In this document: piece by piece, positions 43,075 through 51,700 of the stretch | Layout of the letters: each line of letters starts with the position of its first letter | Numbering within the stretch: the first letter of the stretch is position 1 | NCBI RefSeq assembly: GCF_015694425.1 | Contig: NZ_JADQDN010000004.1 | Coordinates: 310,001 to 374,000 of the forward strand | Direction: 5' to 3' | Length of the DNA stretch: 64,000 nt | From: Microvirga terrestris | Lineage (GTDB): Bacteria; Pseudomonadota; Alphaproteobacteria; Rhizobiales; Beijerinckiaceae | Translations under genes and position numbers: made by a program | The notes under the pieces: generated by a model | Databases searched by the model: none | Told to the model about the DNA's origin: nothing | The model's input: the letters and a program-made list of their open reading frames with translations, nothing else

Positions 43075-45342
43075 TCACCAGCGAATCGTCGCGTTGAGCG
43101 CGAAGGTGCGGCCCGATGCACGCAACAGGTCGAGGTTGCGGTTGGAGGCCAGTACGCCAACCACATCCTGGGTGTTGTGGTACTCGGCATCCAGAAGGTT
43201 GTAGGCGCTCAGGTTGAGCGAGAGGTTCGGCGTCGGGTCGTAGAAGACCAGGGCATCCATGGTCACATAGGAAACCGGCCGGAAGTAGGTCGAGTCGCTG
43301 ACCCGGTTTTTCCCTGCCGCACCGCGCGCCCTGACCTCTGCACCCCAGCCAGCCTCGTTCTGGTAGCGGATGCCCGCATGACCCATGAACGGGTCGACGG
43401 AATCGATCGGAAGCCCCGTCTCCTCGTCCTCACCCTGCGCATAGGCGAGCGCTCCGAAGATCGACCAGTTCGGCGTGAGGCGCCAATCGGCCTTGGCCTC
43501 GATGCCCCAGATCCGCACGTTCGACAGGTTCTGATACTGGAACTGGGTGAGGCCCGCCGGGGACGTTCCGACGGTCACCGTCTCGATGAAGTCGTTATAG
43601 AGATTGTAGAAGCCTGACACCTGGAAGCTGGAGCCGTTGTCGAAGCGCCCGCGCAAACCGACCTCGAAGCCGTCGCTGGTCTCCGGCTTGAGATTGCCGT
43701 TCGGCAGGATCTCATAGAAGAAGATCGGATTCGAGAAGCCGAAATTCGCCGTGTCGTAGGGCGGCGCGCGGAAGCCGCGCGAATATTGACCGAACAGGCG
43801 CAGTTGATCCGTGAGATCATAGGTGACGCCGAACTTGGGCGAGACGGCGAACTCGTGCTGCTCCTCGACGGCAAAGTCGCGCTGGTTCGAGCGGTCGAAA
43901 TCCGCATCCGGGTTCGGATCGAGATGGTAGGTGTCGAAGCGGATGGCGGGAATGATCCGGAGCCTTCCATAGCGCGCGGTGTCCTGCACATAGAGGCCGG
44001 CCTGCACCGTCTCCGTGTCAGGAAAATTCTTGTTGGGGAAGGTCTCGCCGGAGATCGTGGGTGTTTCGACGCCCGTGTCGAGATTCCGCTCGATCCTGTT
44101 GCGCGGGCGCGAGGTGGAGGTCGCATCGATGGACGCGCCGTAGATGAAGCTGTGCTCCCACTCGCCCCATTGGCGGGTGCCCGAGAACTGGATTTCGGCG
44201 CCGTAGATCTCCTGGTTGAAGCCGAAATCCGAGAAGCGGATCCGGTTGGGCTCGGCCGGTGGGCCCGTGAACGATGTGCCGCGCTGCTGCAGCGTCTTCT
44301 CCTCGCGGTTCACCTTCGTCCAGTACACGCTGGTGCGCACCGTGTCGGCGACGGACCAGGTCACGGGCAGCGTCCAGTCGAAGCTCAGGCGCGGCCGGGT
44401 GGTGGTGTCGTCCGCGTCAGAGTCGAACACGCGGCTGAACGGCATGCCGCCACCGCCGGGAGTGTTCGAACGGTCGCTGAGAAGCTCCGTGCCGACCTCC
44501 TTGCGCAGGAACTCGCCGGTGAGCTTGACCTGCCCCCAATCGCCTGCATTGTAGAGCAGCTTGGCGAGGACGTTGTCGGCGGAAAAGTCCTGCGGGTTGG
44601 GCCGCAGCGTCGAGTTGTCGTCGAGGTTCGGCTTCACCTCATGGCCTTGGCGATGGGTGTAGAGGATGAGCGACTCCCACGGCCCGAAACGCCAGGCTCC
44701 GGTATAGGTCTGCAGGAAGCTCCTGTCCTCGGTGTCGTAACCTGTCTTGGCCGCGAGGTACCAATCCTTGCCGACGAGATTGAGATAATCGGATGGATCC
44801 TTGGTGACATAGGAGACCACGCCGCCGATGGCGTCGCTGCCATAGAGGGCCGAGGACGGACCGCGGATGATCTCGACCTGCTTCAGGCTGTCGAAATCGA
44901 CGAAGTCGCGGGTATAGGTGCCCGCCCCGATATTGGTCTCGGGAAAGTCCGGTATCTTGACGCCGTCGATCTGCACGCGCACGCGGTTCTCGCCGATGCC
45001 GCGGATCACGTAATTGGTGGCGCCGCCGCGCGAGGGCTGGTTGCCGACCGAGACGCCGGGCTCCTCGCGGGCGAGATCGCGCGGAGAGTTGATGTTCCTC
45101 TGATCGATCTCCTGCTGCGGCGTGACGCTCACCGTGGAGGGACTGTCATAGACGGTTGTGGGCACGCGCTCGGCCGTGACCGTGATGGCGTCGAGCGTGG
45201 TGAACAGAGGTGCTTCCGGCGTCGGGGCTTGCACTTGCGCCTGCGCGCCGGTGGCCAGCGCCGCACCCGTGAGAGGGGCGAGAACGAGAAGGGCGAGGGG
45301 TGAAGTGGACGCGCGAAGGCCTTCGCGCAGGAAGGTAATCAT
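43075..45342 (-). CDS. hmuR: TonB-dependent haem/haemoglobin receptor
   Basis: 755 residues: a signal sequence, a TonB box-like stretch (DAITVTAERVP), a plug domain (about 60-175, with VRVQIDGVKIP and EIIRGPSSALYGSDAIGGVV), then a 22-strand barrel ending in the terminal aromatic ATIRW. It belongs to the haemoglobin/transferrin/lactoferrin receptor family. FRAPPYD is the FRAP box, and NPNL reads NGNL. No histidine lies between them, where classical haem receptors carry one. Context (HemP, HmuTUV, HutX, HugZ) supports haem as ligand. It is divergent from hemP. Confidence 0.9.
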   Translation of the reverse strand: MITFLREGLRASTSPLALLVLAPLTGAALATGAQAQVQAPTPEAPLFTTLDAITVTAERVPTTVYDSPSTVSVTPQQEIDQRNINSPRDLAREEPGVSVGNQPSRGGATNYVIRGIGENRVRVQIDGVKIPDFPETNIGAGTYTRDFVDFDSLKQVEIIRGPSSALYGSDAIGGVVSYVTKDPSDYLNLVGKDWYLAAKTGYDTEDRSFLQTYTGAWRFGPWESLILYTHRQGHEVKPNLDDNSTLRPNPQDFSADNVLAKLLYNAGDWGQVKLTGEFLRKEVGTELLSDRSNTPGGGGMPFSRVFDSDADDTTTRPRLSFDWTLPVTWSVADTVRTSVYWTKVNREEKTLQQRGTSFTGPPAEPNRIRFSDFGFNQEIYGAEIQFSGTRQWGEWEHSFIYGASIDATSTSRPRNRIERNLDTGVETPTISGETFPNKNFPDTETVQAGLYVQDTARYGRLRIIPAIRFDTYHLDPNPDADFDRSNQRDFAVEEQHEFAVSPKFGVTYDLTDQLRLFGQYSRGFRAPPYDTANFGFSNPIFFYEILPNGNLKPETSDGFEVGLRGRFDNGSSFQVSGFYNLYNDFIETVTVGTSPAGLTQFQYQNLSNVRIWGIEAKADWRLTPNWSIFGALAYAQGEDEETGLPIDSVDPFMGHAGIRYQNEAGWGAEVRARGAAGKNRVSDSTYFRPVSYVTMDALVFYDPTPNLSLNLSAYNLLDAEYHNTQDVVGVLASNRNLDLLRASGRTFALNATIRW

Positions 45343-45517
45343 CCTGACGATTCCAGTCTTTCATAGTGCTTTTCTTGCGGACTGGCTGGCTCGCGCAGAA
45401 ATCGAATTCACGCTGGCTGGCTACTGGCCCATATCCTGCCGGATAAGGGTTTACATCCGATAGCCAAATCAAATAACTGCGTCAATATGGACTCTCATAT
45501 TCGTAGTTTTACATATT

Positions 45518-45562
45518 TCTAAACTGCGAATACATGATTGAAGTGTCTGTATGCAGTTTAGA
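45518..45562. promoter_or_regulatory. Dyad operator, Irr/ICE-like, between hmuR and hemP
   Basis: TCTAAACTGC at 45518-45527 and its exact inverse GCAGTTTAGA at 45553-45562 are 35 bp apart centre to centre. Both include TCTAAA/TTTAGA, the half-site of the iron control element bound by Irr in Rhizobiales. The position in an AT-rich gap between two divergent haem genes fits shared iron control. The binding protein is an inference. Confidence 0.5.
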
Positions 45563-45585
45563 GCAAGTAAAATCTGGGGATCAAC

Positions 45586-45756
45586 GTGCACAACCCGCCT
45601 TCACCGTCGGACATCAAACCTGACAGGGCTCCTCCGGCGAAAGAGATCGATGTGGCGAGCCTGATCGGGGCGGCGCGCGAGGTGGTGCTCCTCCACCGGG
45701 GCGAACGCTACCGCCTGCGCGTCACCGCCAGCGGCAAGCTGATCCTCACCAAGTAG
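45586..45756 (+). CDS. hemP: Hemin uptake protein HemP
   Basis: 56 residues from a GTG start, with GGGGA 6 nt upstream. The C-terminus reads AAREVVLLHRGERYRLRVTA then SGKLILTK, the hallmark of HemP. In Rhizobiales and Burkholderia HemP proteins are needed for induction or function of haem receptors. It is the first gene of hemP-hmuTUV and starts right of the dyad operator. Confidence 0.88.
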   Translation: MHNPPSPSDIKPDRAPPAKEIDVASLIGAAREVVLLHRGERYRLRVTASGKLILTK

Positions 45757-45769
45757 AAGGCTGTCCTCG

Positions 45770-46633
45770 ATGCTGTCACGTCGCATGCTGCTTCTTGCAT
45801 CGCCGCTCCTGTTCTGTACGCCACCCTTGCGCGCCGAAACCACGCGCCGGATCGTCAGCGTCGGCGGCGCGGTGACGGAGATCCTCTACCGGCTTGGTCG
45901 TGCCGACGAGATCGTCGGTGTGGATTCCACGAGCCTGTATCCCGCTGACGCGCTCAAGACGAAAGCCAATGTGGGCTATGTCCGCGCCCTCGGCGCAGAA
46001 GGCGTGCTCTCGCTCAACCCGAGCCTCGTGCTCGCATCGGAGGGAGCAGGCCCACCCGATGCCCTGAAGCTGATCGAGCAAGCGGGCGTTCCCATTGTCC
46101 GTGTCCCGGACCAGCCGAGCCCGGCCGGCATCGTGAAGCGTGTCGAGACGATCGCGCAGGCTGTCGGTGCAACAGAACGGGGCTCCGCACTCGTGAAGGA
46201 AATCGAGGCTGGCTTTACACGGCTTGCCGAGGCCAGAGCCGGGGTCGGGCGCGCGACTCGCACGCTCTTCGTCCTCTCGCTCCAGAACGGGAGGCCGCTC
46301 GTCGGCGGGCAGGGCACCACGGCCGATGCCATGCTGTCGCTCGCGGGCGCCACCAACGTGGCATCGTCGCTAAACGGCTGGAAGCCCCTGTCGGACGAAG
46401 GCCTGATCGCGGCGGCCCCCGAGGCCATCGTCATGATGAACCACGGTCCCGGCGGCGCGGCCTCCGACCCTTTCGCTTACCCGGCCTTCGCGGCGACGCC
46501 TGCCGCCAAAAGCAAGCGCCTCGTGGTGATGGATTCGCTCTATCTCCTCGGCTTCGGTCCGCGCACGCCCGATGCGGCGCGTGACCTGATGGCAGCGCTT
46601 CATCCCGATCAGGTCGGGCAAGCGAAGCGATGA
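45770..46633 (+). CDS. hmuT: Hemin ABC transporter substrate-binding protein
   Basis: 287 residues with an N-terminal signal (MLSRRMLLLASPLLFCTPPL) and a class III periplasmic binding fold. TRRIVSVGGAVTEILYRLG opens the domain, and NGRPLVGGQGTTADAMLSLAGA is typical of HmuT. It should deliver haem from the periplasm to HmuUV. It starts 13 bp after hemP and overlaps hmuU by 4 bp. Confidence 0.9.
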   Translation: MLSRRMLLLASPLLFCTPPLRAETTRRIVSVGGAVTEILYRLGRADEIVGVDSTSLYPADALKTKANVGYVRALGAEGVLSLNPSLVLASEGAGPPDALKLIEQAGVPIVRVPDQPSPAGIVKRVETIAQAVGATERGSALVKEIEAGFTRLAEARAGVGRATRTLFVLSLQNGRPLVGGQGTTADAMLSLAGATNVASSLNGWKPLSDEGLIAAAPEAIVMMNHGPGGAASDPFAYPAFAATPAAKSKRLVVMDSLYLLGFGPRTPDAARDLMAALHPDQVGQAKR

Positions 46634-47712
46634 CGTCGGTTGCGCTTCAACAAGGTCGCGCCCGCACAGGGTTTCGTGAGTCCAGGGCTTTGCTGCTGAC
46701 CGCACTTGCAGGGCTGGTGCTGCTGGTGAGCCTCGTGGCGCTTGGTCTCGGTGCCACGGGCGTTCCGCTGTCGCGGACGCTGTCCATCGTCACGGATGCC
46801 GCTATGGGCCGCACAGGAGCGCTCGGAGGCGATGGGCTCATCATTCTGCAGGTGCGCCTGCCGCGCCTGCTGCTCGGTCTTCTCATCGGCGCGGCGCTCG
46901 CCTCATCCGGGGCCCTGATGCAGGGTCTTTTTCGCAATCCGCTCGCCGATCCGGGCCTCATCGGCGTCTCGGCAGGAGCGGCCCTGGCGGCAGCCACGAC
47001 CATCGTGCTCGGGGACGCGCTGCTGGTGCCCCTGATCGGCCCCCTGCCCTTCACGGCCCTGCCCATCGGCGCCTTCGCCGGCGGGTTGCTGACGACGCTG
47101 GCGCTCTATCTCGTGGCGACGCGCAGCGGCCGCACCTCGATTGCCACCATGCTGCTCGCCGGCGTCGCCTTCGGTGCGCTGTCCGGCGCGGTCATGGGCC
47201 TGTTCTCGTATCTGAGCGACGACCGGCAGCTGCGCGATCTCTCCTTCTGGTCCCTCGGCTCATTGAGCGGCGCAACCTGGTCGAAGACCATGACGGTCGC
47301 GCCCTTCATCCTGCCCACGCTTCTCGCCACACCCTTTCTGGCGCGCGGCTTGAACGCCCTCGCGCTCGGCGAAGCGGAGGCATTCCATCTCGGTGTGCCG
47401 GTGCAGCGGGTCAAAGCCCTGGCGATCCTGCTCGTGGCGGTTGCCGTCGGCGCTTCGGTTGCCGCTGCCGGCATGATCGGTTTCGTCGGCATTGTCGTAC
47501 CGCATGTGCTGCGCCTATTGGCGGGAGCCGACCACCGGATGCTGCTGCCCGCTTCCGCGCTGCTGGGCGCGGCTCTGCTTGTGGCCGCCGACACAGTGGC
47601 ACGCACCATGGTGGCGCCGGCAGAGCTGCCGATCGGCATCCTCACCGCAGCCATCGGCGCGCCGTTCTTCCTGTGGCTCTTGCTGCGCCGCCCGGGAGGC
47701 ATGGCCCTATGA
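46630..47712 (+). CDS. hmuU: Hemin ABC transporter permease
   Basis: 360 residues, about ten membrane helices of the FecCD family. LRLPRLLLGLLIGAALASSG is replaced here by VRLPRLLLGLLIGAALASSG, then GLFRNPLADPGLIGVSAGAA and GFVGIVVPHVLRLLAG follow. With HmuV it forms the haem import channel in the inner membrane. It is coupled by 4-bp overlaps to both hmuT and hmuV. Confidence 0.92.
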   Translation: MTSVALQQGRARTGFRESRALLLTALAGLVLLVSLVALGLGATGVPLSRTLSIVTDAAMGRTGALGGDGLIILQVRLPRLLLGLLIGAALASSGALMQGLFRNPLADPGLIGVSAGAALAAATTIVLGDALLVPLIGPLPFTALPIGAFAGGLLTTLALYLVATRSGRTSIATMLLAGVAFGALSGAVMGLFSYLSDDRQLRDLSFWSLGSLSGATWSKTMTVAPFILPTLLATPFLARGLNALALGEAEAFHLGVPVQRVKALAILLVAVAVGASVAAAGMIGFVGIVVPHVLRLLAGADHRMLLPASALLGAALLVAADTVARTMVAPAELPIGILTAAIGAPFFLWLLLRRPGGMAL

Positions 47713-48515
47713 GCGCGTTCTTGGAAGCCACGGATCTCACCTATCACAGCGGAGGCAGGGCGCTGGTCGACTGCATCGATCTCTCATTTGCCAGCGGCTC
47801 CTTCACAATCATCATCGGCCCCAACGGCGCCGGCAAGTCAACGCTGCTGCGTCTCCTGTGCGGCGAGCTTGCGCCTGCGCGCGGCGCAGTGCGCTGGGAC
47901 GGGGAAAAACTGCACATGATCCCGGCTTGGCGTCTGGCCCATCGCAGGGCGGTGATGCCGCAGGCCTCGGACCTCAATTTCCCCTTCACGGTCTTCGAGG
48001 TGGCAAGCCTCGGCACGCAAGGGATCGGCCGCGGCCTGTCCCGGAGCGATCGGCAGCGCCTGGCGCTCGAAGCCTTGGAACAGGCGGACGTCGCCCATCT
48101 CGCGCCGCGCAACTACCAGACCCTCTCGGGCGGAGAGCGGCAGCGGGTTCATTTCGCCCGCGTGCTGGCGCAACTCGCCGCGGGCCGAACACTGGAAACG
48201 CAGCAGGCCCTGTTCCTCGACGAGCCCATCGCGAGTCTCGACCTCAAACACCAGCTCGCTCTGCTTGAAACCACGCGAGATCTCGCACGCAAGGGGCTCG
48301 CCGTCATCGCCGTTCTGCACGACCTGCAACTGGCGTCAAACCTCGCCGACAACCTGATTCTTCTGCACCAGGGCCGCCTCGTAACCCGTGGAACACCAGA
48401 GGCTGTGCTCACTCCCGTCACCCTCATCGAGGTTTTCGGCGTAACCTTACGATCAAACGCGCTCCCAACGAGCCCCTGGACACTTGCCACAGCCCAAGAG
48501 CACCCTGCAGCCTGA
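47709..48515 (+). CDS. hmuV: Hemin ABC transporter ATP-binding protein
   Basis: 268 residues with intact Walker A (GPNGAGKSTLL), Q-loop (MPQASDLNFPFTV), signature LSGGERQRV, Walker B (ALFLDEP) and H-loop (LHDLQLASNLAD). The FPFTVFEVASLG stretch is typical of HmuV. The ATG overlaps the hmuU stop by 4 bp. It is the last gene of the rightward haem operon. Confidence 0.93.
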   Translation: MSAFLEATDLTYHSGGRALVDCIDLSFASGSFTIIIGPNGAGKSTLLRLLCGELAPARGAVRWDGEKLHMIPAWRLAHRRAVMPQASDLNFPFTVFEVASLGTQGIGRGLSRSDRQRLALEALEQADVAHLAPRNYQTLSGGERQRVHFARVLAQLAAGRTLETQQALFLDEPIASLDLKHQLALLETTRDLARKGLAVIAVLHDLQLASNLADNLILLHQGRLVTRGTPEAVLTPVTLIEVFGVTLRSNALPTSPWTLATAQEHPAA

Positions 48516-48595
48516 GGTGAGACTGGCGCAGAAAGCAACATCATCGTTATTGGGGATGGAAAAGAAGAGAACCAGAGCCCCTCAGCACATTGCAA

Positions 48596-48618
48596 CCATC
48601 TCGGACGAAGCGAGATGG
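48596..48618 (+). terminator. Possible terminator hairpin after hmuV
   Basis: A perfect 8-bp stem (CCATCTCG and CGAGATGG) has a 7-nt loop, about 80 bp after hmuV. The following TCTCAAATT is only weakly T-rich, so this is tentative. Confidence 0.35.
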
Positions 48619-48657
48619 TCTCAAATTATGTTCGGGGACTTTGACATGGATCCCTTA

Positions 48658-49521
48658 GAGGCTGACTCAAAAAGACTTGTGGTCTATCAGGGTCTTGCGA
48701 GCCGTCTTGTCAGCATCCGGATATGAGCGATGAAGACCCAGGCCACCGCACTCTCAATGGAGGCTTCGAAGTCCTTGGCCAGGCGGCGGCAGCGTCCAAG
48801 CCAACCGAAGGTTCGCTCTACGACCCAGCGGCGCTTGAGGACCGCAAAGCCTTTGGCCGCATCCGAGCGCTTGGTGATCTCGATCGTCCAGTGCCCGAGA
48901 GCGGCGATGGCGTCGCGCAACTTGTCGCCCGCATAGCCCCATCGGCAACCACATGGCGCAACCAGGGATAAAGGGCCCGGATCGAGGTCGGCACCTCCAC
49001 GATCCTGGATGTCGGCGGTGTGAACGCGCAGCCCGACGAGATGGCTCTGCGTCTCAGTGATGATGTGGCGCTTGCGCCCCTTGATCTTCTTGCCAGCATC
49101 AAAGCCGCGCGGGCCGCCGCTTTCCATTGTCTTCACCGATTGGCTGTCGATCACGCCGGCAAAGGGGTCGCCTCGCGCCCGGCCCTCGCGCGCGAGGCGG
49201 CCACGAGAGCATGGTTGATCCGCTCAAAGGTGCCATCCCGTGACCACGCATAGAAGTAACTCTGCACAGTCGAATAGGTCGGAAACTCCTTTGGCAGTTG
49301 GCGCCATTGGCACCCGGTCGAGGCCAGATACAGGATCGCCTCAACCCCGGCTCGATCAATGCCCATTCGGCATCCGTGAGATTGCTTGCATAGCGCAGTC
49401 CATCTCGCCGATACTGTCGGCGAGTGGCCTCGGTCCAAACCATCGTGACCTCCATCGAATCTTCGCAAATCCGACGGAATCAAAGGGGCTTGAGGCCACT
49501 CAACCTTTTTCAGTCAGCCTC
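48658..49521 (-). mobile_element. IS5-family (IS427-like) insertion sequence, degenerate
   Basis: An 864-bp element. The ends are inverted: the left begins GAGGCTGACTCAAAAAG and the right, read inverted, begins GAGGCTGACTGAAAAAG. Both ends are flanked by TTA (48655-48657 and 49522-49524), the TNA target duplication typical of this IS5 group. The single transposase gene, on the minus strand, is broken. The right end lies 11 bp from the 3' end of tRNA-Leu. Confidence 0.88.
48687..49455 (-). pseudogene. IS5-family transposase, frameshifted and internally deleted
   Basis: Pieces of one transposase occur in different frames. The N-terminus MVWTEATRRQYRRDGLRYAS ends at ALIEP. It jumps to VEAILYLASTGCQWRQLPKE in another frame, with about 20 expected residues missing. 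A further shift precedes VIDSQSVKTMESGGPRG, and another disturbs the IRALYPWLRHVVADG / GYAGDKLRDAI junction. The C-terminus ERTFGWLGRCRRLAKD is normal. At least two shifts and a deletion make it inactive, so the element cannot move itself. Confidence 0.88.
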
Positions 49522-49532
49522 TTAGAGAGGGA

Positions 49533-49617
49533 TGGTGCCCAGGAGAGGACTCGAACCTCCACGGTGTTACCCGCTGCTACCTGAAAGCAGTGCGTCTACC
49601 AATTCCGCCACCTGGGC
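49533..49617 (-). tRNA. tRNA-Leu (CAG)
   Basis: The minus strand gives an 85-nt class II tRNA with encoded CCA. The acceptor GCCCAGG pairs with CCTGGGC. The D-arm is GGCGGAATTGGTAGACGC. The anticodon arm CTGCT-TTCAGGT-AGCAG reads CAG. A variable arm is present, and the T-arm is GGAGG-TTCGAGT-CCTCT. All are consistent with leucine. Confidence 0.95.
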
Positions 49618-49797
49618 ATGCCTGTCCGGCAAGGCTTCGTTTACGGTGGTTCGGGCGGCACGTCAATCGCTGAAAATGCGCCAGATGTGCTTTCTTCTCG
49701 ATGCACCTCTTCACAGGGCAGCGGCGTTTGACTAGAGACATTCCAAATTTCACACCCAAGCTCTGGACCCACGGTATTGTCCGGGCAGGAGAGTTTC

Positions 49798-50901
49798 ATG
49801 ATCGGTGCCCTTCGCACGCCTGAGCAGCAAATCGTCACCGTCTTCGGCGGCTCGGGCTTCCTGGGCCGCTATGTGGTGAGCCTTCTCGCCCAGCGCGGCT
49901 ATCGGGTGCTCGTGCCGACCCGGCAGCCGAACATGGCGAACTTCCTTCCTTTGGGAAAGGTGGGGCAGATCCACCCGATCCATGCCAACTTGCGCAACGA
50001 GGATTCGATCATCCACGCAGTGGCCCGGGCCGATCACGTGATCAACCTAGTGGGCATCCTGCAGGAGACGAGCCGCCAGCGCTTCGACACGCTGCAGGCC
50101 CAGGCGCCGGCCATGATCGCCCGGCTGGCCAAGAAGGCGGTCTCCATTACCCATATCTCGGCCATCGGGGCCGATGCGAACTCGGAATCGGTCTATGCCC
50201 GCTCCAAGGCCGAGGGTGAGGCCGCCCTGCTCCGGGAGCGGCCCGATGCGGTGATCCTGCGCCCCTCCCTGTTGTTCGGGCCGGGCGACGGTTCCTTCAG
50301 CCGCTTCGCGACCCTGGCCCGCATGCTGCCCGTTCTGCCCCTGCCCGGCGCCGACACCCGCTTCCAGCCGATCTATGCGGGCGATGTGGCGGCGGCCATC
50401 GTGGCGGCGGTGGACGGCCGGGTGCCGACCGGGCGCATTTATGAGCTCGGCGGGCCCGAGATCCGCACCTTGCGACAGATGATGGAACTCGTCTTCGAGG
50501 TCACCGAGCGCAAGCGGGCCATCGTGCCGGTACCGGCGAAGGCCGCCCGGGCCATGGGTAGCATCATGGGCACGCTCGACTGGCTGACCCTCGGCCTGAT
50601 CCCGAACGAGCTCGTCACCACCCGCGACCAGGCAATCCTGCTCGAGAGCGACAACGTGGTCTCGGACAGCGCCACTGCCGAGGGCCGTACGCTCGAGGGC
50701 TTGGGGATCACGCCCACCACCATCGAGGCGATCGTGCCGAGCTATCTGGTGCGCTTCCGCAAGACCGGCCAGTTCGACCTCAAGCGCAACGCGACGCAGA
50801 CGATGCCGGATCTGCTCGCGCCCCGCTCAGGAGGAGCTTCGTCCGACTTCCACCCGGAGCGGGCCTCCGGTCCGGCCGTCGGCCAGCAGGCGAGCCGCTG
50901 A
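49798..50901 (+). CDS. NDUFA9-like complex I-associated NAD(P)-binding protein
   Basis: A 367-residue atypical short-chain dehydrogenase. TVFGGSGFLGRYVV binds the nucleotide. INLVGILQET, VYARSKAEGE and LRPSLLFGPGDGSFSRFA match the bacterial complex I NDUFA9-subunit group. In mitochondria and some Alphaproteobacteria the homologue is an accessory subunit of NADH dehydrogenase. No nuo genes are nearby. The ATG at 49798 has GGAG 7-8 nt upstream. The C-terminus is disordered. Confidence 0.87.
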   Translation: MIGALRTPEQQIVTVFGGSGFLGRYVVSLLAQRGYRVLVPTRQPNMANFLPLGKVGQIHPIHANLRNEDSIIHAVARADHVINLVGILQETSRQRFDTLQAQAPAMIARLAKKAVSITHISAIGADANSESVYARSKAEGEAALLRERPDAVILRPSLLFGPGDGSFSRFATLARMLPVLPLPGADTRFQPIYAGDVAAAIVAAVDGRVPTGRIYELGGPEIRTLRQMMELVFEVTERKRAIVPVPAKAARAMGSIMGTLDWLTLGLIPNELVTTRDQAILLESDNVVSDSATAEGRTLEGLGITPTTIEAIVPSYLVRFRKTGQFDLKRNATQTMPDLLAPRSGGASSDFHPERASGPAVGQQASR

Positions 50902-50911
50902 GAAGCTTGCC

Positions 50912-51640
50912 CTAGCGGTTCCCAAGAGAGGCCTGGCCCTCGCGGCGGTCCGGGATCGCGGCCCGGCTGCGGGTGAGCCGCTTGTGCAGGTGAACCATCA
51001 TCACAGCGCCGAAGACTGGCGTGATGAGGTTCACCACCGGCACCAGCACCAGGCCGGCCAGCACGGCACCGGCGGCGAGCACGGTGCCCCGGTGTTCCGT
51101 CCGCAGGTGCGCCACGTCCTCCGCCGGCCAGAATCGGCCCGCCGCCAGCTCGAAATATTCGCGCCCCAACAGGTAGGCATTGGCGACGAAGAACGCCCCG
51201 ATATTGATGCCGGGGATGAAGAACAGCAGCAGGGCGACGAGGTTCACCAGCAGCGACAGGCCGGCGAAGCGGATGCCGTAGAGAATGGCCTTGCCGAAGG
51301 GCAGAGCCCGGCCTGGCGGATCGGCCGGATAATCCTTGTGCTCGACCACTTCGGCGACGTCGTCGAGAAAATAGCCCGCCACAATGGCCGAGACTGCAGG
51401 CAGCAGATAGATCAGCGCCACGAACAGCCCGAAGCCCGCGAGGAAGAACGCGAAGCTGTCGATGATTGGGTAGCTGGCACTGAGATCGTGATTGGTGAGA
51501 AAGATGTCGAACAGCTTCGTCAGGCCGAGCCAGACCAGGACGAGCAGCGCCAGGGTCAATCCGATCGACTTCCAGAGGATGCGCCGCAGTGGGGCTGAGA
51601 ACACCTCGCGGGCCGCCGCGATAACCGATTGGATGAGCAT
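50912..51640 (-). CDS. EI24/CysZ-like membrane protein
   Basis: 242 residues, four to six membrane segments, with EI24-domain features: LPAVSAIVAGYFLDDVAEVVE, then NLVALLLFFIPGINIGAFFVANAYLLGREYFE split by helices. Relatives include CysZ, a sulphate permease, but many members are uncharacterised. The ATG at 51640 has AAGGA upstream. It is convergent with the NDUFA9-like gene, 10 bp away. The transport substrate is unknown. Confidence 0.82.
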   Translation of the reverse strand: MLIQSVIAAAREVFSAPLRRILWKSIGLTLALLVLVWLGLTKLFDIFLTNHDLSASYPIIDSFAFFLAGFGLFVALIYLLPAVSAIVAGYFLDDVAEVVEHKDYPADPPGRALPFGKAILYGIRFAGLSLLVNLVALLLFFIPGINIGAFFVANAYLLGREYFELAAGRFWPAEDVAHLRTEHRGTVLAAGAVLAGLVLVPVVNLITPVFGAVMMVHLHKRLTRSRAAIPDRREGQASLGNR

Positions 51641-51700
51641 CTGTCCTTCGTCCCCTCGAAACTTTAGGGCCACGCTTGATGCGCGGTGCGGAGCTTACTT

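Noticed and set aside
43786..45303. Plus-strand frame opposite the TonB receptor
   Set aside because: Shadow composition; the receptor signature is on the minus strand.
48687..49154. An intact short transposase gene
   Set aside because: It is only the C-terminal part of an IS5-type transposase whose N-terminus lies in other frames.
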